In this document: one piece after another, positions 15,089 to 23,219 of the stretch
Numbering within the stretch: position 1 is the first letter of the stretch
How the letters are laid out: every line of letters begins with the position of its first letter
Assembly (NCBI GenBank): GCA_943704495.1
Contig: CALSCR010001320.1
Location: 1 to 23,764, forward strand
Direction of reading: 5' to 3'
From: Pigoraptor chileana
Lineage: Eukaryota; Opisthokonta; Filasterea
DNA: 23,764 nt
The notes under the pieces: model-generated
What the model was told of the DNA's origin: nothing
Databases searched by the model: none
What the model saw: only the letters and a program-made list of their open reading frames with translations
Made by a program: the position numbers and the translations under genes

Positions 15089-16116
15089 ATGCCCTTCTTT
15101 ATCTGTCGTGTGTGTCGCTGTGTGACAGTTTGAGTGCGATTGTGTGATGGTCTGTGTGTGTGCATGTGTGTGTGTGTGTGTGTGTGTGGTATTCTGATTC
15201 CTCAGACTCAAACACCTTAGGTGCACATAAAACCGTGTTGTAGGCGTGGGACTGTGTGTGTGCTTGTAGGCAAAGTATGGCTGTTAATGTCGACGTCATA
15301 GTTTGATGCCACCGGAGGCTTTGAATGAATGAATTTTTTTATTGAAGGGATGTTTAGTGGGGTCGCAATTGCATTCCATTATTAATAGTCGCTGTGGATC
15401 ACACTCATCCGTCCTCTGTCGAATTCAAAATGCTTCCAGAATTGTCAGTGCGGCCTTGCATGTGGGCAGGCGAGTGTGTGGCTGTGGGTGCGATTAGCTG
15501 AGCAGCGGCACCCACACACAGCAGCACACAGCACAATGTAGCGTATGATAGCACAACGCACAATGTAGCGTATGATAGCACAACGCACAATGTAGCGTAT
15601 GATAGCACAACGCACAATGTAGCGTATTATGTATGTAGGAGTGATCCCCCGTGCGATGGCCCTTCGGTGCTTGTGTCCCGTGTTTGCAGTGGCAAGGGAC
15701 CGCGCAGAACAGTAACAGAGCGGTTGGTCACGTGAGCCGCCTGATCGTCATCACAAATCACAAATCACAAATTCGCGAGTGAACAATCGAATGACACAGT
15801 GTCCGCCATGTTAATCCGCAAGTCATCAAAGGGAAGAAGTTACATAATCACTCTCTCTGCTTTCTTACACACATACAAAAACACACACACGGGCACTTGG
15901 CGTGTGGAAGGCATCGTATGAGGGTGGTGTGGTCACATAGTCTCGTTGGGGATGCCTGGTGTATCCCACTGTTCCAATTAAGCACACAAGACAACCGCAG
16001 CTTATCAACAAGCCCTCTGCCGCGTGGGGAAAGGGGGTGCGCGTGGGTCCGCGTGTGGCGCCTGCGAGGTGCGTCGGTCTACCCTCGTCTCAAGCGCAAG
16101 ACGCAACTCATCGGCC
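15089..16116. other. Intergenic region between SCOT and the RING gene
   Basis: The region contains a (TG)n tract at about 15140-15188, an AT-rich stretch with GAATGAATGAATTTTTTTAT near 15324 that may mark the SCOT 3' end, and a 27-bp tandem repeat at 15532-15628. A short direct repeat (ATCACAA three times) lies near 15749-15770. I see no supported gene; the right part should be the RING gene promoter and 5' untranslated region. Confidence 0.5.
15532..15628 (+). repeat. 27-bp tandem repeat, about 3.6 copies
   Basis: Units at 15532-15558, 15559-15585 and 15586-15612 are identical (CACAATGTAGCGTATGATAG plus CACAACG), with a partial fourth unit to 15628. The unit length is a multiple of three, which creates an open minus-strand frame of nine-residue repeats that I do not take as a gene. 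Confidence 0.95.
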
Positions 16117-16587
16117 ATGTGCTACGACCTCGAGATATTTCTGCAGCCCGTGAGCCAGGAGCTCATCTGCCCCATCAACCAAGGCGTGCTGGAGAATTCC
16201 GTGTGCGGCCCCTGCGACCATGTCTTCTGCGACGGATGCGTGCGGCCTTGGATAGTACGCCACGGTGGGTTAAGCAAACACCCAACACCCAACGCCCAAC
16301 ACCCACTAAGCCGCAATCACTTTGGACTCAGTTCATGGTATACGCCGCATCCATATCAATAATCCTCGACAGTGTCGATGATTATGTTGTGAATTCTGAA
16401 GTGAATTTCAGCAAGCGGTGAATTTCGAAATTAGTGTGTCTTCATTCGTGTTGCATGCATGAAAGGGTCTGCTCTTGGGTGCGTTTGTGCTGCATTGAAT
16501 TGTGCCGAGAGTGAGCTTGTGACTAGTACCATTATTTTTTTTTTGTTTGTGTGCCCACAGACAAAGATGCAAACAGACACAGATGCC

Positions 16588-16630
<43 letters not shown>

Positions 16631-17649
16631 ACAAAGAGTAACACACACACACAGGCACACACACACACGCACACGCATATATAGTATATCAGTACATACA
16701 CATGCACGCATACTGCACCTGTACCAACAATGAATGCCACTGTTTTGCATGACAGGGCGTTGTCCCGTATGCCGTGCGTCGTTTGGCCCTGAGAAGCTAC
16801 GCGCTGCACCCCCGATTGTGCGAGGTCTCCTTGCCGAGCTCTCGGTTAGGTGCCGCAACTTCACCGATGGCTGCACCGAGCGTCTTTCGCTGGGCACGCG
16901 CGACCGACACGCAGAGAGCGCGTGCAAGTTCGAGACGTGCCTGTGTCCCCACAAGTGCGATGTTGGACGTATTCCCCGTCGCTTCCTTGGTAGGCTGGGG
17001 GGCTTTCACTTCTTTGTGTGTGTGTGTGTGTGTGTAAGTGTGTATGTGTGTGTATGTGTGTATGTATGGGTGAGCGTGTGTCTGCGCGTGAATCTGTGCG
17101 CGCGCTCTCACGTGACTCATCCTCTCGTACCATCGACGCCCAGATGCGCACGTGGAGAACTGTAGCATGGCGCCAATGCTCTGTGCCAAGGGTTGTGGTC
17201 TCTCCATGACGCGGTTCAGTGCTCGTAATCACGACTGCGTGGACGCGCTGCGTGCGCATGCAGCAACACTCGAGGCACAGCTGCGCGCGTCACAGCAAGA
17301 GAGCGAGAATTTGCGACGGCAGGTGGAGACGCTGACTCGGCGAATGGCAGAAGGGGGACATGGCGGCAGCGGCGGCGGCGGCGGTGGGCACGGACACGGA
17401 CACTCGCACGGACACTCACACGGACAGCACGGGCATTCGCACGGTCCGTCACCGCAGTCACCGCAGTCACCGCAGTCATCGCAGTCATCGCAGTCACCGA
17501 GGTCGCAGACGTCACAGGGTCAGGGTGGGAATGGAACGGCTCGCGGACAGGGCGGTGGTAACACAGCCCGTCGACAGCAGTCGTCAGCTTCGGATGCAAA
17601 CGGAGAATACGGCATATTCGGCGAATTTATGGGGATGTTTCAACGGTGA
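16117..17649 (+). CDS. RING / TRAF-type zinc-finger protein, three exons, 295 aa
   Basis: Exons 16117-16264, 16756-16989 and 17144-17649 join in phase (888 nt with stop). Domains in order: a RING-like finger (about residues 15-60; ELICPIN, then CDHVFCDGCVRPW and RCPVC), TRAF-type zinc fingers (about 75-165; VRCRNFTDGCTERL, HAESACKFETCLCPHKC, DAHVENCSMAPMLCAKGCG), a predicted coiled coil (AATLEAQLRASQQESENLRR and on) and a disordered tail. The second RING zinc ligand is Asn (CPIN instead of CPxC); the other seven are present, so zinc site 1 may be weakened as in RING/U-box intermediates. The tail holds Gly runs and a His-rich segment of GHGHSHGHSHG type that could bind metal, then SPQ repeats. 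By analogy with TRAF-like proteins it could be a ubiquitin ligase or adaptor, but no MATH domain follows. First Met at 16117 directly precedes the RING. Confidence 0.9.
16265..16320 (+). repeat. CCCAACA-type repeats at the RING gene intron 1 donor
   Basis: The donor GTGGGTT is followed within 15 nt by four ACACCCAAC-like units. These are complementary to GTGGGTT, so a local hairpin could cover the 5' splice site. Confidence 0.65.
16578..16690 (+). repeat. (CA)n microsatellites in RING gene intron 1
   Basis: A clean (AC)n run at about 16590-16628 is followed by more broken CACA/CGCA sequence up to TATATAGTATAT. Confidence 0.9.
17016..17072 (+). repeat. (TG)n microsatellite in RING gene intron 2
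   Basis: (GT)n and GTAT-interrupted sequence occupies the 5' half of the short intron 16990-17143. Confidence 0.85.
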
Positions 17650-18321
17650 CTCTGGCCTGACGTTATTTGCACTTTCCCATACACTGAATACACACAAACA
17701 CCCAAACGCACGCATTGTTATCTTCCCGTGCACATGCCGTTGCGTTGTCTGCTGTCAAGCGTAAATCGAATGTATGCCTTACTCGTCTTTTCTGTGGAGC
17801 GATCGACGCCCGGGGGATGTCTGTTGCAGGCCAATAACTCGCCGTCGTGGCGGTTGTGCATGCCCAGTCCGTTGTTGTATTGGTGGCAGTGCTTGGCAAT
17901 CTCTTCCTGCACAGCCTATTTTTTATTCGCTCAGTGCGACAATTCTAAACTCCAGTGAGACGATCGCGTATGCATATGCTCCATTAAACGTTGTAGCAGT
18001 GGCAGCGATGTGGCTGATCGATGGTGTGGGCTTCAGTCGGTGATAAACTTAGCGAATCGCCTCCAATGGCACGGGACTGCTTCGTTTGTTGCGGCATTTG
18101 GTTTCGTATTGTATTCCATAGTCACAAATATTCGACAAAAAGCACAGCACGCAGAACTAATGGGCCTCGCACAGGGGGGACGATCCACTTGTCCCCACAT
18201 GCATGCCTCACAATCACACACGTAGCCAGGCGGCGGCCATCCCTCTCGCACCCCCTTCCCAATTCACACAAATGCACGCATCACCGATATGAGATGTGGT
18301 GTGATGCCCGTCGTCTAAAGC
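17650..18321. other. Convergent intergenic region between RING and PAXX-like genes
   Basis: Both flanking genes end here, so the region should hold two 3' untranslated regions. Several short frames exist on both strands, but none has the GC3 bias or splice context of the flanking genes. No microsatellite longer than a few units is present, which is unusual for this window. Confidence 0.5.
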
Positions 18322-18900
18322 TCAGTCAGCGCCAGTGGTTTCATCGTCCCCACCACCACCTGCACCTCCGCCGCCTCCAGCAAACTTGATGCCCCCCGCC
18401 TGTCGTCGCTTGACAGTGGGATTTATCACTGAGTAGCCCGCCTTCCGCTTTGGTGCGGGCGCAACGGCGGCGGCGGGTGCGCGTCGTGTCACGTGCTCCT
18501 CTGCCGACGCGCCCTGGAATAGCTTCTTTGGAGATATCTGCGGGGCGCTCGGCTGCGATGCAAAGAGAGCGACGCTGCCCTGCGATCCGGGAGACATCGA
18601 GTGGGATGGTTGCGTGCCGGTCGTGTGGTGCTGCGACAGCGACAGCGACTGCGCTGCTGGCGCACCGGCGGCGCTGGTGGCCACGTCCGCCAGACGGAAA
18701 AGAAGATCACGCACCGCAGACCGACTCGCCGCACGCTCCAGCACTGCGAGCTCAAATGCGAGGGATTTGTCGCCGGCAACGTCCACAGTCGCAGTGCGGC
18801 CATCGCCTGAAAGGGAAAGCAGCGTTTGCCCCTTGCCAAATTGGGAGCATATGCGGGCGAACAGATCGAACCACGTTGCGCCACCCTTCCGCTGTGTGCG

Positions 18901-18959
<59 letters not shown>

Positions 18960-19609
18960 ATGTGTGCATTTGTGGGTATGATTGCGTGTGCATGTATGTG
19001 TGTGTCAATGCCAGCAAATAGAATGGATGAGCGCAGCACATTTTCTCAATTTTACACGCAAAAGTGAGTGCACAACAATGCGGCAATTCGGAAATTTGAA
19101 ATACTCACGTGTTCCTGCAGTTTGTCGCCCGTGAAGACTCCTGTCCATACCAAGTCGAGTCCATCTGTCGCCCTGCGTTTAGAATAAGAGACAAACAAGT
19201 TGTTAAGCAACGCTTTCAAGTGCAACAAATGGTTCTGTCCACCAATGACAAGCCGGTGCCTCAAGCTCACCGCTCGGTGCAGCACACACGCACACGCACA
19301 CACACACACACACACACGCACACACACACACGCACACACACACACGCACACACACGCACACACACGCACACACACACACAAATCAACATCCTAGGTACTC
19401 CATACCACCCCGCCCAACGCAAGAAGCTTTCAAACCAGCAGAGTCCACAATAAGCCAGCACATGCATGCGCGCAGAGAGCCCACCCGACCCTCCATCCCG
19501 CGGCACGGTCGCCGCCCGTGAAGCACAGGTAGCGTACACCGCCCGCCGTCACACTCGCAAAGAGCGCATTCGCACCCGTCGCCGCCACCGCCGTCCAAAA
19601 GTCCTCCAT
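18322..19609 (-). CDS. PAXX: PAXX-like NHEJ factor, three exons, 252 aa
   Basis: Minus-strand exons 19609-19485, 19172-19109 and 18891-18322 join in phase. The order matches human PAXX: N-terminal strand segment VRYLCFTGGD (human RFVCYCEGEE), then LDLVWTGVFTGDKLQEH (human ELWSTCFTPDSL), then FDLFARICSQFGKGQ and LLSLSGDGRTATV (human LTLSGGPSAL), then SLAFELAVLERAASR leading into a predicted helix, then a disordered linker, then GYSVINPTVKRRQAGGIKF. The last segment aligns with human GESLINPGFKSKKPAGGVDF, the Ku-binding tail; its Val and Phe contacts correspond to Ile and Phe here. PAXX is an XRCC4-superfamily protein that stabilises Ku at double-strand breaks in the nucleus. At 252 aa it is longer than human (204) because of the linker and a Gly-rich end (GGGGGAGGGGDDETTGAD). 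The start is the first Met after an in-frame stop. Assignment rests on remembered sequence, not a search. Confidence 0.82.
18899..18962 (+). repeat. Compound (TA)n(TG)n microsatellite in PAXX intron 2
   Basis: A (TA)n run of about 22 bp is followed by a (TG)n run of about 34 bp. On the sense strand it lies directly upstream of the exon 3 acceptor (cgcacacag). Confidence 0.95.
19283..19382 (+). repeat. (CA)n microsatellite with CG interruptions in PAXX intron 1
   Basis: About 100 bp of (AC)n broken at regular intervals by CG (ACACGC units) occupy the middle of intron 19484-19173. Confidence 0.95.
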
Positions 19610-20237
19610 GTCCGTGTCCTCTGGGTGAAATTCTCCTCTGGATTCCCGCTCCTAATAATTGTATAGGGAACTCAGGCGGAGAGTGCTGCGCCGGGATGGC
19701 AATTTGTGTTGCTTGCAGAGTAACAGTGTCACGTGATATCATTTCCGTTATGCGAGATCTCGCGAACAAACATCAGATGCGCCGATCAATCGGGGTGTCG
19801 TTAAATTGAAATTGGGGTGGATTTTGTGGCCGAATATTCTGTCCGCGTCAAATTGGCGCGCCCGGGTGAGTTCGGGGGATTTCCACAGCCAAAGGGTTGC
19901 ACCACAAAAACCGCCGCACAAAAGTCGCACGCTTTTTGTCTGCCCTTCGCACGCGACGCCGGGATGCAGCATATACACGCACCCCCACACACAACACACA
20001 CACGCACACAACCACACACACACAACCCCACACACAAACAGGTAAGCATGCACAAGGCGTCTATGCAATCGGCACACTTATGAGACGTGATTGTTGTGGG
20101 AAACCAAAGCTATCGCTCTACTGCATCACTTTTAGTTCATTTATTCATTCTGCTTGGAGATCCAGTGTCCAAACTAACTCGACAGCATCGACCCGTACTT
20201 GCACATCACATATACCCTACAGATCATCTTCCCTGAA
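19610..20237. other. Divergent intergenic region (PAXX-like / surface protein)
   Basis: The two genes are transcribed away from each other, so this region holds both promoters. It contains CACGTG at about 19730, a GC-rich stretch at 19855-19965 and a (CA)n-rich tract at about 19978-20040. No exon can be supported. The (CA)n tract followed by CAGGTAAGCATG at 20038 resembles an exon end and donor, so a 5' untranslated exon of the surface-protein gene is possible. Confidence 0.45.
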
Positions 20238-20999
20238 ATGGCATTGAACAGGCCTGTGGCGGTGGCGCTGTGCTTCGCCGCCGTCATGCTCTGCGCCTGC
20301 TCGGGCGCGGCCGCCCAGCACACATACTGGGTGTCGGCGTACAAGACGGGCGGTTGCACGGGCGATGTTGCGTGGACCCCCATCCAAGTGCCTGCGCTCA
20401 CGTGTGTGAATGTCTGCAACGGCGTGCCGACGACGGACACGTGCACGTCTGGCTTCACCTCTGCGTTTGTTGTGTCCGGGGACAACGACGTCGCTGCTAC
20501 CATTCAGTATGCATGCGATTCGCTGTGCGCCAACTGCCGGCAGACTGCGACGGTGGATGGCAACACATGCTATACCAGCCTCAATTTCACGGGGACAAAC
20601 GCCGTAGGCACGGTGGGCAGCCTCATCGTCTCGTTCAACACGCGTGCAGAGCTGATTGGGGGCCTGCTCTTCAGTGACACGGGCTGCGGCCACACGGCCA
20701 ACAAGTTTACCGCCGTGAACTCCGGCACGTGCGCATTCTTCTACAGCAGCGGCGGCCTCGGTGGCCAGTCGTTTGTTATCAATGCAATTGGCAGCAACCT
20801 TGCGCTGGTCGGCCCGTGGACGTCCGGGGACTGCAGTGGCACGCCCTCGCAGATGAGCGTTGGTGTACTCCCGTCCTGCCTGGAAATATCCGGCCCCGTG
20901 CCGTACTCTGTGTATGCGGTGAGTGACGGCACGTCAGTGGCTGTGGGCACCGTCGTCAGCCTTGTTGCCGTCGTCGCGTCGCTGCTGCTGTTGCTCTAG
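20238..20999 (+). CDS. Secreted, probably GPI-anchored Cys-rich surface protein, 253 aa
   Basis: A single open frame from ATG 20238 to TAG 20997-20999 has no intron, unlike all other secure genes here. The N-terminus is a signal peptide: MALNRPVAVALCFAAVMLCA, with likely cleavage after SGAAA. The mature part has about 14 cysteines in patterns such as TGGCTGD, CVNVCNG, CDSLCANC and GDCSGTPSQ, which suggests a disulfide-bonded extracellular domain. An N-glycosylation sequon is at NFTG. The C-terminus is hydrophobic (VGTVVSLVAVVASLLLLL) with no basic residues after it. It is preceded by small residues (SDGTS), the usual form of a GPI-attachment signal; a single C-terminal membrane anchor is the alternative. 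I do not recognise the family. Codon third positions are strongly GC-biased, which supports coding. Confidence 0.82.
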   Translation: MALNRPVAVALCFAAVMLCACSGAAAQHTYWVSAYKTGGCTGDVAWTPIQVPALTCVNVCNGVPTTDTCTSGFTSAFVVSGDNDVAATIQYACDSLCANCRQTATVDGNTCYTSLNFTGTNAVGTVGSLIVSFNTRAELIGGLLFSDTGCGHTANKFTAVNSGTCAFFYSSGGLGGQSFVINAIGSNLALVGPWTSGDCSGTPSQMSVGVLPSCLEISGPVPYSVYAVSDGTSVAVGTVVSLVAVVASLLLLL

Positions 21000-21427
21000 G
21001 CACTCTCCCGTCGGTTGCTGGTGTGCGTCGCTGTGGGTCAGGAAGATCACCGCCGACAGCGTCCGTGTGGTGCCCTCCCTCTTCGGCTGTCCCGCACCAC
21101 CCCCCAACCCCCACCCCGTCACATTTCTTCTTTGTTTGTTGCCCGTTGTCTGCCTTATTTGAATGCTGTTGTCCCGTTGCGTCCCATTTTTTTCCATGTG
21201 CATCTGGTGCATCTCGCGTCGTCGTTTTTGGTCATTCGTGGCTTTGTGTGTATTGTATTGTCTCAGGGCAAAATATACCGCGTCGCTGCCGTGCGTCTGG
21301 TTATTCTGATCCTGATTACGTTGTTTAGGTCCCGCGGACTATTTGAGTCGCAGCATGACGCCACTCGTGTGCGAGCCTACGATGCTCTCCTATACTTCCT
21401 TCCAACCACCCGCTTAACACACATCAC
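21000..21427. other. 3' flank of the surface-protein gene, no gene seen
   Basis: A C/T-rich stretch follows the stop and probably includes the 3' untranslated region. Frames open here read mostly Pro, Leu and Cys and show no domain. Confidence 0.5.
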
Positions 21428-21429
21428 AT

Positions 21430-22305
21430 GACTCACAACACGCAACACAACAACACAACACTCACCACACGCACTATCCCCACACTCACTATCCCCAACT
21501 CACTGCATTCACTATCGCCACACTCACTGCATTCACTGTCACCACACTCACTGCATTCACTATCCCCGCACTCACAACAGTCTATCACATACCACACTCA
21601 CTATCATCGCACTCACTATCACCACACTCACTATCCCCACACTCACTATTCCCACACTCACTACCACCTCACTCACTGCATTCACTACCACCACACTCAC
21701 TATCACCGCACTCACTATCACCGCACTCACTATCACCACACTCACTATCCCCACACTCACTATCTCCACACTCACTATCCCCACACTCACTATCCCCACA
21801 CTCACTACCACCACACTCACTGCATTCACTACCACCACACTCACTATCCCCACACTCACTACCACCACACTCACTATCACCGCACTCACTATCCCCACAC
21901 TCACTATCCCTACACTCACTACCACCACACTCACTGCATCACTACCACCACACTCACTATCCCCACACTTACTATCCCCACACTCACCACAGTCTATCAC
22001 ATACCACACTCACTATCACCGCACTCACTATCACCACACTCACTACCACCACACTCACTGCAGTCACTACCACCACACTCACTACCACCACACTCACTAT
22101 CACCGCACTCACTATCCCCACACGCACTATCCCCACACTCACTATCCCCACACTCACTACCACCACACTCACTATCACCGCACTATCCCCACACTCACTA
22201 TCCCCACACGCACTACCACCACACTCACTGCATTCACTATCACCATACTTACTGCATTCACTATCACCACACTCACTGCATTCCCTATCACCACACTCAC
22301 TACAC
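21430..22305 (+). repeat. 15-bp minisatellite with higher-order structure
   Basis: About 870 bp consist of CACACTCACTATCCC-type units. The common variants carry TACCACCA, TATCACCG or TGCATTCA in the variable part. The unit is a multiple of three and lacks stops, so long frames stay open on both strands, reading SPHSL or HTHYP repeats. A rarer block (AGTCTATCACATACCACACT and on) appears at about 21580 and again at about 21989, followed by the same order of variants, so a stretch of roughly 410 bp has been duplicated. Confidence 0.97.
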
Positions 22306-22759
22306 ATTAATTGATGTACGCACGCGCTCGAAAACTAGCTCTCACCACATTCACAGTAAGAACACACACTGATAGTGCATACGTGGAGTGTATGATTCCA
22401 CCTCTCGTCAATTTCATTTCACTCGCATCCACTTTCTTTCACGCATGCATACGAACGGCAGCAAAACTGACCAATTTGCATGAACCAGGAGACGGCTTTT
22501 CCGGTATGTTCTTATTGCGACAAACCGTCCGGTCCTAGGCTGGTTGAGGCACTGCGCACAACGGCGCTGACAGAGTGGCACGAGAGCCCACAGGACGCGT
22601 GCGCAGACTGTGGGTGTCTCAGTTTGGTTTATAGATGGCTGAAGTGCAGTCGACAGTGCGTGCGGGCCCGGAGGTATGACGGGCGGGAGTGGGCGGTGGG
22701 CGGGAGTGGGCGGTGGGCGGGAGAGTGTGCAAGTGCAAGCCGTGAGCCCCTCCAAATGC
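22306..22759. other. Intergenic region with a G-rich 17-bp repeat
   Basis: No secure gene is seen. A short plus-strand frame from ATG 22480 has two Cys pairs (CSYC, CADC) but lacks GC3 bias. A G-rich tandem repeat lies at 22681-22724. Confidence 0.45.
22681..22724 (+). repeat. 17-bp G-rich tandem repeat, about 2.6 copies
   Basis: Units of GGGCGGGAGTGGGCGGT occur twice, with a third partial copy. More than six runs of three G within 45 bp give quadruplex potential on the plus strand, just past the 3' end of the discoidin frame. Confidence 0.9.
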
Positions 22760-23185
22760 TCAGTCCGAGTAGACCTCGACCTCCCGCAGCTCTGCTGCAA
22801 GCGACAGACCGCGCACGAGGATGCGCACGTATTGCGCTGTGACGGCAGCGTTGTTGGCTGCACGCAGCTCTGCGCCGCCATCGTATTTGTCTGCCAGGCC
22901 GGTCACCGTGTGGAATGATGAATAGGGACCTGCCGCCTGCATCGCCACTGCAATGTCGATTGACGCAGGGGGATATCGCCAAGACAACTTCACCGCGGCG
23001 ACGATGGCCCCCACTCCCACATCGACTTGGAACATGATCGGCTCGTAGGCATATCCGAATGTGCCCCATTTGCCGTCGATGCATTGGGCTGCACCCGTGA
23101 AATTCGCAACAAACGGGCGATTGAGTGCAAGATTCACTCGCGCTGAAGTTGTCGCACCTGGCTTTGTGTTGACGACGGCAGCCAT
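22760..23185 (-). CDS. Discoidin (F5/8 type C) domain protein, C-terminal part
   Basis: The minus-strand frame ends with TGA at 22762-22760 and can start at ATG 23185 (141 aa). It shows the elements of a galactose-binding-like discoidin domain in order: NLALNRPFVANF at the start, CIDGKWGTFGY, FQVDVGVGAIVAAVKLSW (second strand pair), then ITS-like SIDIAVAMQAAGPYSSFHTV, and AQYVRILVRG with AELREVEVYSD at the end. Such domains bind carbohydrate, lipid or protein, often outside the cell. No signal peptide precedes Met 23185, so the true N-terminus may lie upstream. The same frame stays open through the 63-bp repeat but reads Cys/Val/Arg-rich there, whereas the Pro/Ser/Thr-rich frame is offset by one. 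An intron or a separate gene start would explain this. Confidence 0.72.
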   Translation of the reverse strand: MAAVVNTKPGATTSARVNLALNRPFVANFTGAAQCIDGKWGTFGYAYEPIMFQVDVGVGAIVAAVKLSWRYPPASIDIAVAMQAAGPYSSFHTVTGLADKYDGGAELRAANNAAVTAQYVRILVRGLSLAAELREVEVYSD

Positions 23186-23219
23186 GTGGATGTTTTGGCG
23201 GGTGATGCTCCTTGCTTGG

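Noticed and set aside
15405-15617. Minus-strand frame with nine-residue repeats (LSYATLCVV)
   Set aside because: It is produced by the 27-bp tandem repeat, a multiple of three.
15532-15628. CRISPR-like array
   Set aside because: Units are directly contiguous without spacers, and the context is a eukaryotic intergenic region.
21428-22372. A 314-residue open frame made of His/Ser/Thr/Pro repeats
   Set aside because: It is the by-product of a stop-free 15-bp repeat; other frames and the opposite strand are open in the same way, and there is no signal, domain or splice context.
22480-22842. Plus-strand frame with CSYC and CADC pairs, possible zinc finger
   Set aside because: The spacing fits no finger I know, and the frame runs through a G-rich tandem repeat and over the discoidin exon.
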